In this document: positions 1 through 6,675 of the stretch, piece after piece
Layout: every line of letters begins with the position of its first letter
Position numbering within the stretch: the stretch's first letter is position 1
Notes under the pieces: generated by a model
Databases searched by the model: none
Seen by the model: only the letters and a program-made list of their open reading frames with translations
What the model was told of the DNA's origin: nothing
Source of the DNA: an uncultured Prochlorococcus sp.
GTDB taxonomy: Bacteria; Cyanobacteriota; Cyanobacteriia; PCC-6307; Cyanobiaceae
Direction: 5' to 3'
DNA length: 9,492 nucleotides
Assembly (NCBI GenBank): GCA_902600395.1
Contig: CACKJL010000033.1
Coordinates: 1 to 9,492, forward strand
Position numbers and translations under genes: made by a program

Positions 1-120
1 ATTTAATGAATCAATCCCAAATCTATGGACCCACTTAAGAACAACATTTTCTTTAAGCAAAAAATTATTTTCTAAAGAGGCTTGTTTAAAAACTTCTATT
101 AAATGATTTTTTAAAAGCAT
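1..120 (-). CDS. Hypothetical protein, N-terminal fragment (cut by left edge)
   Basis: I do not recognise this gene. An open frame begins with ATG at 120 and runs to the left edge without a stop, giving 40 codons that begin MLLKNHLIEVFKQ and contain KWVHRFGIDS near the end. The fragment is mostly charged and polar, with no signal peptide or membrane segment, so a soluble protein is the simplest guess. The start lies 7 bp beyond the stop of the ABC permease on the same strand, which suggests translation coupled to the preceding gene as the last visible member of the ctaA-ctaB-ABC operon. There is no clear Shine-Dalgarno sequence before the ATG. The tight spacing and the lack of stops support a real gene, but 40 codons in AT-rich DNA is modest evidence. 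Confidence 0.55.
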   Translation of the reverse strand, partial: MLLKNHLIEVFKQASLENNFLLKENVVLKWVHRFGIDSLN

Positions 121-127
121 AAAATTT

Positions 128-952
128 CTAATTTAACTTTCTATTTAACAGAGGCCTTATAATAATCAAGGAAAAAACTGTTAAAGAAAATAAAATTGAG
201 ATACAACTCTTACAAGTTAAATCACCATATGGGGCATGTAAAGCCACTAATTCTAAATCCATAGTTTGTGTATATGCAGTCCTAATAGGTTCAATAGCAA
301 AAGTTAATGGATTTAATGAAGCCAACCAGCCCAACCAATTTGGCATAAAAGAGATTGGAGCTAAAGCAGTGCTCGCAAATAGAAGAGGTAAATTTATTAC
401 GAATATAAGAGCGATTAATTCAATATGTCCCGGCAAAACAAACGCTAAACATAAACTTATTGATGTCACAAAAAGAACTAGTAAAATTAGTGTTGTAAAT
501 ACAATTCCTAAACCATATAAGTTGGGCCATCCATAGCCCAAAATGTATGAAACAATCATTATTACAATACTCTGAACAAAGCTCAAGATTGTTATGTAAA
601 AAAAAGAAGATAAAACTATGGATAATCTACTGGTTAAAGGAGCAACAAGTAATCTATTAAGAAATCCAAACTCTCTATCAAACATTAAAGGAAGACCAGA
701 GTTTAGGGCTCCGCTGAAAGCAGTAAAAACAATAAGTCCTGCTCCTAAAAAATTCCCATAAGAATCAACTCCTGGTAAAAAACCTTCAGGAGCTTTAGAG
801 AATAATGCCCCAAATAAAAAAAGCCAAATTATTGGTTGTAATATTCCTGCTAAAAGAGTTGATGGTCTTCTTTTTAATTGAATAAATAATCTCTTTGTTA
901 AGGCAAATGTTTCTTGATATAAAAAAAATAAATTATACTGTTGTAATTCCAT
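128..952 (-). CDS. ABC-2 type exporter, membrane (permease) subunit
   Basis: This is a membrane subunit of an ABC exporter of the ABC-2/DrrB type, 274 residues, in the usual size range. It has about six hydrophobic segments, near residues 32-52, 70-90, 112-137, 146-172, 178-200 and 250-268. Family landmarks are the cytoplasmic stretch around residues 91-105 (FDREFGFLNRLLVAP), expected to contact the ATPase, and the conserved region near 189-226 with LAPISFMPNWL and NPLTFAIEPIR. From memory it also resembles Ycf38, the ABC-2 permease encoded in red-algal plastids, which fits a cyanobacterial origin. It starts at ATG 952, 47 bp after the ATPase gene on the same strand, so the two products are almost certainly partners. 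The upstream sequence shows no strong ribosome binding site. The substrate is unknown; drug, lipid or polysaccharide export are all possible for the family. Confidence 0.9.
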   Translation of the reverse strand: MELQQYNLFFLYQETFALTKRLFIQLKRRPSTLLAGILQPIIWLFLFGALFSKAPEGFLPGVDSYGNFLGAGLIVFTAFSGALNSGLPLMFDREFGFLNRLLVAPLTSRLSIVLSSFFYITILSFVQSIVIMIVSYILGYGWPNLYGLGIVFTTLILLVLFVTSISLCLAFVLPGHIELIALIFVINLPLLFASTALAPISFMPNWLGWLASLNPLTFAIEPIRTAYTQTMDLELVALHAPYGDLTCKSCISILFSLTVFSLIIIRPLLNRKLN

Positions 953-999
953 AATTAGCAGTAATTAGTATTCATTATAGTTAGTTAACCAAAAGTTTT

Positions 1000-2016
1000 T
1001 TATCGCATGGATTGCTTTGATTCTTTTTTTAGGTCTCTTTTCCCTGCCATAGAAATTTCAGCATCCAATAATGTTTTCCCAGTTGCCTGAAGATATACAT
1101 CATCCAAGCTTGGCTGACTTTGGGTAAGAGAAAAAATTTCAAACTTTGAGAAAGCCAATTCCACTTTTAGTTTCGTAAGTAAATCTTTTTGCTTATCTAT
1201 TACGAAATTTATCGAGAAACCTTGAGCTTCATTAATGATGATCTGACTAATTCCATCTATTGAAGATAAGATTTTACATATATTTTTTGCTTCTTCCTGA
1301 TTACTAAATTCTCTTACTTTCAAAGTTACTCTATCTCCTCCTAATTTATTTTTGAGTTCAACAGGAGTCCCTTTTGCAATAACTCTTCCATCATCAATTA
1401 TCACTAATCTGTCTGCCAATTTATCTATTTCATCAAGATAGTGACTACTTAAAATAATGGTCATTCCATTATTTCTCAAATCCTTCAAAAGTTGCCATAT
1501 AATATTTCTACTTTCAATATCTAAACCAACCGTAGGTTCGTCCAAAATTAATACTTGGGGCAAATGTAAAAGTCCAGCTGCTAGATCTATTCTTCTTTTC
1601 ATTCCCCCAGAATAAGTTCCGCACTTACGATCAATCCAATCATTCATTTCTAATTGATCTATTAATTTATTTATCCTTTCAAATTTTTTATTTTTGTTGA
1701 TGTGATATAAATCTGATTGAAAATCCAAAAGCTCTCGTCCAGTTAATATTTTATCAAGTGCAATGTCTTGGGCAACATAACCGATTAATTCTCTAATTTT
1801 CCTTGAATTTTTTATCAGATTAATATTATTTATAAAAACTTCTCCACTATCAGGCTCTATTAAAGTAGCGAGTATTTTTATTAGTGTTGATTTGCCAGCA
1901 CCATTTGGACCTAGTATTCCGAATAATGTGCCAGCTTCAATTTCCATCGATAAATTTTTTAATGCATTGATATCTGAATAAGATTTTGAGAGCCCTTTAA
2001 CTTTTATATAATTCAT
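1000..2016 (-). CDS. ABC exporter ATP-binding subunit (DrrA-like)
   Basis: This cytoplasmic ATPase powers the ABC-2 permease encoded just downstream. Counted from ATG 2016 (338 residues), all nucleotide-binding motifs are intact: Walker A GPNGAGKST at 36-44, Q-loop around YVAQD at 80-84, signature TYSGGMKRR beginning at 134, Walker B VLILDE at 155-160 with the catalytic Glu, D-loop GLD at 164-166, and the switch His at 192. The nucleotide-binding domain ends near residue 225. About 100 further residues form a C-terminal extension of the kind seen in DrrA-type exporters. A TTG at 2019 directly before the ATG could give one extra residue; I prefer ATG 2016. The gene begins 39 bp after the ctaB stop on the same strand, so it probably belongs to the heme-A operon. 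General names such as multidrug exporter reflect family membership only. Confidence 0.93.
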   Translation of the reverse strand: MNYIKVKGLSKSYSDINALKNLSMEIEAGTLFGILGPNGAGKSTLIKILATLIEPDSGEVFINNINLIKNSRKIRELIGYVAQDIALDKILTGRELLDFQSDLYHINKNKKFERINKLIDQLEMNDWIDRKCGTYSGGMKRRIDLAAGLLHLPQVLILDEPTVGLDIESRNIIWQLLKDLRNNGMTIILSSHYLDEIDKLADRLVIIDDGRVIAKGTPVELKNKLGGDRVTLKVREFSNQEEAKNICKILSSIDGISQIIINEAQGFSINFVIDKQKDLLTKLKVELAFSKFEIFSLTQSQPSLDDVYLQATGKTLLDAEISMAGKRDLKKESKQSMR

Positions 2017-2055
2017 CAAACTTACTATTTACTTAAAAAACATTTTACATCTAAT

Positions 2056-3057
2056 TTAATTACTAAGCAGGGATACAATAGATAAAAATATTTGCATAGA
2101 TTGCTGCTCAAATTCTACGGATAGTTGAGTTCTGGAAATCAATAACAAAAGACAAATGCCAAACATGTAGAGAATAGACCACCTAAAAAGAGACTTTGCT
2201 CTAGAAAGATCATTAGGAGACTTCTTTAATTCATTTATTAATTGCAAGAGTCTTCCATTAAATGGCAATAACATAATCCCGTATAAGAGACCCCCTTCAG
2301 GTAGAGCAAAGACTCCCATAATACTCATTAAAACAGTTGCCCATCCGTAACGGGAAATCGCTTTAGCAGTAAAAACAGATCCTTTAACAGAAGGGAGCAT
2401 AGGAATACCAACAGATGCATAATCATCCTTCAACAAAATTGCAAGTGCCCAAAAATGAGCTGGGGTCCATAACATTACTAAACCAAACAACCACCAACCA
2501 CTAAGACCTACATGCCCTGTGGCAGCAGACGCTCCAACTAAGGGTGGTATCGCACCAGCAACTCCTCCGAAAACAATGTTTTTTGTTGTACGAGGTTTCA
2601 AAATAACTGTATATAAAATTACGTAGCTGAATAAACCAAGAAGAGTTAAACCCGCAGCCAAATAATTGACACCACTTACTAAGAGCATCGAAGCTGCCAA
2701 AGTACATGATACGGCGGCTAAAAATACAGTCTCAGATGACAACTTTCCTGCTGGCAAGGCTCTTTTGCTAGTTCTTGTCATCCTCTTATCTAATTCCATT
2801 TCCCACAAGCAATTGAGAGCTCCTGCTGCTGCTGCTGCCAAAGCGCCTCCTCCTAGAGTACAGATAAGTTTAGGGGAAGACAAAGGCCATTCTTCTGTTA
2901 AAGCCATTCCTCCCAAAGTTGTGGCCAGTAATAGTGGGATTAATCTTGGTTTTGCTACTTCAAGCCAAGGCGGCAAAGTTAATCTTTTTCTTGAAGGTAC
3001 AACTTCATCCCTAATTGAAGATTTATAGTTTAAGTTTTCTAAGTTACTACTGTTCAT
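2056..3057 (-). CDS. ctaB: Protoheme IX farnesyltransferase (heme O synthase)
   Basis: CtaB (CyoE) transfers a farnesyl group to heme b, giving heme O, the precursor of heme A for cytochrome oxidase. It is an integral membrane UbiA-family prenyltransferase of 333 residues, slightly long because of a polar N-terminus of about 30 residues. The first prenyl-diphosphate-binding motif is at 82-90 (N82-x3-E86-x3-D90, followed by KRMTRTSKRALPAG). The second polar loop carries KDDYASVGIPMLP at 210-222, with D211 and D212. Family sequences usually have Asp at the position of E86. Roughly eight or nine hydrophobic segments follow the N-terminal tail. The start ATG at 3057 overlaps the ctaA stop as ATGA, a typical translational-coupling arrangement, and no Shine-Dalgarno sequence is visible. 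The neighbours ctaA and the divergent ctaCDE genes confirm the role. Confidence 0.96.
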   Translation of the reverse strand: MNSSNLENLNYKSSIRDEVVPSRKRLTLPPWLEVAKPRLIPLLLATTLGGMALTEEWPLSSPKLICTLGGGALAAAAAGALNCLWEMELDKRMTRTSKRALPAGKLSSETVFLAAVSCTLAASMLLVSGVNYLAAGLTLLGLFSYVILYTVILKPRTTKNIVFGGVAGAIPPLVGASAATGHVGLSGWWLFGLVMLWTPAHFWALAILLKDDYASVGIPMLPSVKGSVFTAKAISRYGWATVLMSIMGVFALPEGGLLYGIMLLPFNGRLLQLINELKKSPNDLSRAKSLFRWSILYMFGICLLLLISRTQLSVEFEQQSMQIFLSIVSLLSN

Positions 3058-3980
3058 GAGTTGATACCGACCGTTTGGGAATTAAGGGAGTGGCCTAAAA
3101 CTTTTTTGGTAAAAGGATTTCTAAAAATTAATGTTGTTAATATCGCAATAAATAAGGAGGAGTTAAGTTGATGACCGATAATAAAAATAGGTTCATTCAA
3201 ATTTGTTTTAAGACTTAAAATACCCAAAGTAATTTGGGAAAACAAGAGCAAAATAAGTGTTGTTAGATATTTCCAATTTTCATTAAGCAAACTTCTCTTA
3301 TAAATTGCAATAGCAATAATCAATAAAATTGAGAAAGCAATTGGAAAAGCAAATAATTTATGAGTATCTAGAATTAGACATTGTTTATTAAAAGATAAGC
3401 AAATATGTGATGACCAGGTTGATGAAAGCCTTACGCCAATAAAAGATTGAATTAGAGTAAGTAAAAGAGGAACAAAAAATAATAATCTCCACCAAATTAA
3501 TGGCTCTTCAATGTCATCATTTTCTAAATTTTGATTTATTGAAATTGTTGTAATGAGAAGTAGAAAAGCTATTAAAAGATGGCCAGTAACAGTATATGAA
3601 TCAAGCAGGTTTATTACTGTTAAAGCTCCAAAGGATCCTTGGACAATAACGAGAAAAAGTAATAATGAATAAGTTTTAGGTAACCAATTTGGAATTTCAT
3701 TTTTCCAAATAATTGAAAGCGAAAATTTAAGAAGAATTAATATTCCAACCAGAAAAGCATCTAGACGATGAAACCACTCTAGAAATACTCTTAGGTTCAT
3801 ATGTTTAAAAGGCAAAAAAGATCCATAACATAATGGCCAATCTGGACAGGCAAGTCCCGCCTCCATGACTCTTGTAGCACCTCCAATCACGATTAGTGCG
3901 ATAAGTGCAAATACACTATGACTTCCCAACCTTTTAAAAATTGTCAGATATTTTGATTTATATAATTGGTTATTAATCAA
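3054..3980 (-). CDS. ctaA: Heme A synthase
   Basis: CtaA oxidises heme O to heme A in the membrane, the last step before insertion into oxidase subunit I. Counted from the proposed start (308 residues), the conserved histidines expected to bind heme are all present: H71 in EWFHR, H134 in VTGH, H207 in DTHK and H270 in GHQ, with E68 beside the first. The signature GLACPDWPLC is at 42-51. C45/C51 and C194/C201 are positioned like the extracellular cysteine pairs of Bacillus CtaA. About eight membrane segments are predicted by eye. There is no in-frame ATG at the 5' end. TTG 3980 has AGGA (3990-3993) 9 nt upstream. TTG 4028 would add 16 residues but lacks such a site, and an in-frame stop (4032-4034) lies just beyond it. 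I favour 3980 but cannot exclude 4028. The stop overlaps the ctaB start. Confidence 0.93.
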   Translation of the reverse strand: MINNQLYKSKYLTIFKRLGSHSVFALIALIVIGGATRVMEAGLACPDWPLCYGSFLPFKHMNLRVFLEWFHRLDAFLVGILILLKFSLSIIWKNEIPNWLPKTYSLLLFLVIVQGSFGALTVINLLDSYTVTGHLLIAFLLLITTISINQNLENDDIEEPLIWWRLLFFVPLLLTLIQSFIGVRLSSTWSSHICLSFNKQCLILDTHKLFAFPIAFSILLIIAIAIYKRSLLNENWKYLTTLILLLFSQITLGILSLKTNLNEPIFIIGHQLNSSLFIAILTTLIFRNPFTKKVLGHSLNSQTVGINS

Positions 3981-4030
3981 ATGGATAAATCCTATTATTT
4001 TGCATAATAAATTAGATTCAAAAACCAAAC

Positions 4031-4047
4031 ATTAATTAAAAATTAAT
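4031..4047. repeat. Small AT-only inverted repeat upstream of ctaA
   Basis: ATTAATT (4031-4037) and AATTAAT (4041-4047) are perfect inverted arms around a 3-nt AAA spacer, lying just outside the longest possible ctaA frame. Such a structure could be an operator, but with only A and T it is also easily produced by chance in this DNA. Confidence 0.3.
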
Positions 4048-4110
4048 ATGTTTAATTTAAAAAATAATTTACTAATTTAATCTTTTTTCCCTGACAATTA
4101 ACTCTAAAAA

Positions 4111-4124
4111 GTTATTAATAATAC
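4111..4124. promoter_or_regulatory. NtcA-like site (weak candidate)
   Basis: GTT-N8-TAC at 4111-4124 matches five of the six fixed bases of the cyanobacterial NtcA consensus GTA-N8-TAC, and its core TTATTAATAA (4112-4121) is a perfect palindrome. NtcA is the global nitrogen regulator, and cytochrome oxidase genes are NtcA-linked in some cyanobacteria. No good -10 element lies at the usual spacing of about 22 nt on either side, so this remains a weak call. Confidence 0.25.
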
Positions 4125-4243
4125 GCCTTTTATTTCATAAATCTTAAGAAGTTGTGAATTTAAATGTTTTTCTTTTAACAAAGGATGCAGGATTAAAAAA
4201 ATTGAATATCTTGAAAATATAAATACAAATTTTTAGAGATCAA

Positions 4244-5047
4244 TTGTTAAATAAAAACGTTTATTTAATACTAATTATTTCACTCGTTTTTGCTATATCT
4301 TTTTGGATTGGTTTTAATGTAAATTTGCTTCCAGCGGAAGCAAGTATTAATGCACCAATTTACGATGAACTTTTTAAAATTCTTTTCATAACTGGATTAA
4401 TTATTTTTATAGGAATGACAATAGCTGTTATTTATAGCTTATTTAAGTTCAGGAAAAGAAATGATCAGATAGGCGATGGTATAGCTTTAGAGGGAAATTT
4501 AAGCTTAGAAATTGTATGGACAATTATTCCTTCAATAATTGTTTTGTTAATAGGTTTATATAGCTACAACATCTACGATCGAATGGGAGGGATGAAAGAA
4601 CTAAATCATAACCACGAAATGATGAGTTCTAATTCTGAAAAAATATGGGCTGGAATAAGTCAAACTTCTGATAATGAAATAGCAATAAATAATTTATCAA
4701 TTGAAGTTTCAGCTATGCAATTTGCATTTCTATTTAATTATCCCAAGGGCAATTTCATATCAGGAGAACTACACGTTCCTGTTGATCAAAAAGTATCAAT
4801 GAAAATGGAATCCAAAGACGTCATTCATGCTTTTTGGGTGCCAGAGTTCAGAATTAAACAGGATATTATTCCTGGGCAACCTACTATTCTAAATTTCACT
4901 CCTACAAAAGTAGGAAAATATCCGATAATTTGCGCAGAATTATGTGGCCCATATCATGGAGGGATGAGAGCCTCCATAATTGTTGAAGAAGAATCTGATT
5001 ATAACGAATGGTTTAACAAAAATAAAAAACCAGAGGTAAATTTATGA
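4244..5047 (+). CDS. ctaC: Cytochrome c oxidase subunit II
   Basis: CtaC accepts electrons from the soluble donor (cytochrome c6 or plastocyanin) at its CuA centre and passes them to subunit I. The protein has 267 residues. Hydrophobic segments are at about 5-28 (signal-like or anchor), 43-67 and 88-110, followed by a cupredoxin domain outside the membrane. All CuA ligands are present: H195, C230, E232, C234, H238 and M241 in the pattern CxExCx3Hx2M. E89 in LEIVWT matches the Glu at the K-channel entrance. Oddities: the aromatic electron-entry patch reads AMQFAFLFNYP (158-168) with no Trp, and M114, M117, H122, H124, M126 and M127 form a His/Met cluster before the cupredoxin domain. The start must be non-ATG. 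TTG 4244 is the only standard start codon after the in-frame stop at 4220, with AGAGA (4235-4239) 4 nt upstream. It is first of the ctaCDE operon. Confidence 0.96.
   Translation: MLNKNVYLILIISLVFAISFWIGFNVNLLPAEASINAPIYDELFKILFITGLIIFIGMTIAVIYSLFKFRKRNDQIGDGIALEGNLSLEIVWTIIPSIIVLLIGLYSYNIYDRMGGMKELNHNHEMMSSNSEKIWAGISQTSDNEIAINNLSIEVSAMQFAFLFNYPKGNFISGELHVPVDQKVSMKMESKDVIHAFWVPEFRIKQDIIPGQPTILNFTPTKVGKYPIICAELCGPYHGGMRASIIVEEESDYNEWFNKNKKPEVNL
5032..5036 (+). promoter_or_regulatory. Ribosome binding site of ctaD
   Basis: AGAGG, followed by T, lies 7 nt before the ATG of ctaD and inside the last codons of ctaC. It is the clearest Shine-Dalgarno sequence in the window and fixes the ctaD start, whose ATG overlaps the ctaC stop as ATGA. 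It suggests that the ribosome can load directly at ctaD as well as reinitiate after ctaC. Confidence 0.7.
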
Positions 5048-6669
5048 CAATATCAATTGATCCACAAAAAACTAATAATGAAAGCCTTCAACCTAAAGGC
5101 TGGCTTAGATACTTTAGTTTTAGCCTTGATCATAAAGTAATTGGGATACAATACTTAGTCTGCGGTTTTCTTTTCTATTTAATAGGTGGAACCTTAGCGA
5201 GCGCTATAAGAATTGAACTAGCTAGTCCAATGTCTGACTTTATGCCGAGAGATGTTTATAACCAAGTTTTAACTCTACATGGAACAATAATGATATTCCT
5301 TTGGATAGTGCCTGTAGTTAATGGTGCTTTTGGAAATTATTTAATTCCATTTTATGTAGGTGCAAGAGATATGGCATTCCCAAGATTAAATGCCGTAGCT
5401 TTTTGGTTAATTCCTCCTTCAGGTTTGATGCTGGTAGCAAGCTATTTTGTTGAGGGTGCTGCTCAGGCTGGGTGGACGGCTTATCCTCCTTTGAGCATAA
5501 CTACTCCTCAATCTGGACAAATTATTTGGATTCTAAGCGTTCTATTACTTGGAGGCAGTTCTATATTTGGTGGAATAAACTTTATCGCGACCATTATCAA
5601 ACTAAGAAGGCCCGGATTAAAACTTATGCAATTACCAATGTATTGTTGGGCAATGCTTGGAACAAGTCTATTAGTTGTTTTGTCAACTCCTGTTTTAGCA
5701 GGCACCTTAATTCTACTTAGCTTCGACATCATCGCTAATACAGGTTTTTTCAATCCTGTTTTAGGTGGCAATGTCGTAGTCTATCAGCATTTATTTTGGT
5801 TTTATTCTCATCCAGCTGTATACATTATGGTCCTTCCTGCCTTTGGTTTAGTTAGTGAAATACTTCCTGTACATGCTAGAAAACCACTTTTTGGATATAC
5901 AACAATGGTTTTTTCAATAATGGGGATAGTAGTTTTAGGTTTAGTTGTTTGGGCGCATCACATGTTTACGAGTGGAACGCCTCCTTGGATGAGATTATTC
6001 TTTACTATCGCCACAGCGTTTATTGCTGTTCCGACAGGTATAAAATTTTTCAATTGGGTTGCAACATTATGGGGAGGTAAAATTTCCATTAATAGTGCAA
6101 TGTTATTCTCTTGCGGATTTATTATAAATTTTGTTTTTGGAGGTATTACAGGTGTTGCTTTGGCACAGGTACCTTTCGATATTCACGTACATGATACCTA
6201 TTTCGTTGTAGCCCATTTTCATTACATAGTTTATGGAGGGACTGTTTTTATTATTTTCTCTTCCATTTATCATTGGTTCCCAAAAGTAACTGGGAAAATG
6301 CTCAATGAAAAATTAGGAATTTTACACTTTATCATTACTTTTATTGGATTTAACTTGTGCTTTGCTCCTCAACATTGGCTTGGTTTAAATGGAATGCCAA
6401 GAAGAGTTGCAGAATATGATCCTCAATTCCAGTTCGTTAATCAAATTAGTAGCCTTGGGGCTCTTTTGATGGCTATAAGTACAATTCCTTTTTTAATTAA
6501 CGTATTCCTTAGTGTGAGAAATGGAAAAAATGCTGGAGATAACCCTTGGAATGCTCTTACACCTGAATGGTTAACATCTTCTCCACCTCCAGTCGAAAAT
6601 TGGGAAGGAGAAGCTCCATTAGTTCAAGAACCATATGGTTATGGTAAAGAAATTTCTGAACAGAAATAA
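5044..6669 (+). CDS. ctaD: Cytochrome c oxidase subunit I, A2 type
   Basis: CtaD is the catalytic subunit that reduces O2 to water at the heme a3-CuB centre and pumps protons. It has 541 residues and the usual twelve or so membrane helices. Metal ligands are all present: H79 and H393 for heme a, H391 for heme a3, and H256, H305 and H306 for CuB. Y260 matches the tyrosine cross-linked to a CuB histidine. K334 in PTGIKFF is the K-channel lysine, and D109 in GARDMAFPRLN with N98 in FGNYL match the D-channel entrance. The helix-VI motif is YSHPAVY (254-260): the channel Glu of A1 enzymes (HPEVY) is Ala, and the preceding Tyr-Ser pair defines A2-type oxidases. The start is ATG 5044 with AGAGG at good spacing and a 4-nt overlap with ctaC. 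ctaE follows after 6 bp. Confidence 0.98.
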   Translation: MTISIDPQKTNNESLQPKGWLRYFSFSLDHKVIGIQYLVCGFLFYLIGGTLASAIRIELASPMSDFMPRDVYNQVLTLHGTIMIFLWIVPVVNGAFGNYLIPFYVGARDMAFPRLNAVAFWLIPPSGLMLVASYFVEGAAQAGWTAYPPLSITTPQSGQIIWILSVLLLGGSSIFGGINFIATIIKLRRPGLKLMQLPMYCWAMLGTSLLVVLSTPVLAGTLILLSFDIIANTGFFNPVLGGNVVVYQHLFWFYSHPAVYIMVLPAFGLVSEILPVHARKPLFGYTTMVFSIMGIVVLGLVVWAHHMFTSGTPPWMRLFFTIATAFIAVPTGIKFFNWVATLWGGKISINSAMLFSCGFIINFVFGGITGVALAQVPFDIHVHDTYFVVAHFHYIVYGGTVFIIFSSIYHWFPKVTGKMLNEKLGILHFIITFIGFNLCFAPQHWLGLNGMPRRVAEYDPQFQFVNQISSLGALLMAISTIPFLINVFLSVRNGKNAGDNPWNALTPEWLTSSPPPVENWEGEAPLVQEPYGYGKEISEQK

Positions 6670-6675
6670 AAACAT

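Larger units (their letters stand above)
3981..4243. promoter_or_regulatory. Divergent intergenic region between ctaA and ctaC
   Basis: About 260 bp (about 215 bp if ctaA starts at 4028) separate the divergent ctaA and ctaC genes and should hold the promoters of both operons. The sequence is very AT-rich, with no open frame longer than about ten codons from an ATG on the plus strand. Visible elements are the inverted repeat at 4031-4047, a palindrome-centred NtcA-like site at 4111-4124, a short direct repeat AGGAT at 4182-4186 and 4189-4193, and a TATAAAT at 4218-4224 that could serve as a -10 element for ctaC. No consensus -35 is positioned with it. No transcription start can be fixed from sequence alone. 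Confidence 0.6.

Noticed and set aside
2501..3028. Open frames inside ctaB: 2501-2707 on minus in another frame and 2666-3028 on plus
   Set aside because: Both lie entirely within ctaB, which has intact family motifs throughout; their translations show no recognisable domain and have shadow-like composition.
4048..4193. Short ATG-led frames in the ctaA-ctaC gap (at 4048, 4164 and 4186)
   Set aside because: They are at most about ten codons long and lack ribosome sites; nothing supports translation.
5472..5771. Open frames overlapping ctaD on plus (5472-5720) and minus (5508-5771)
   Set aside because: Both fall in the highly conserved ctaD coding sequence, and neither product resembles a known protein.
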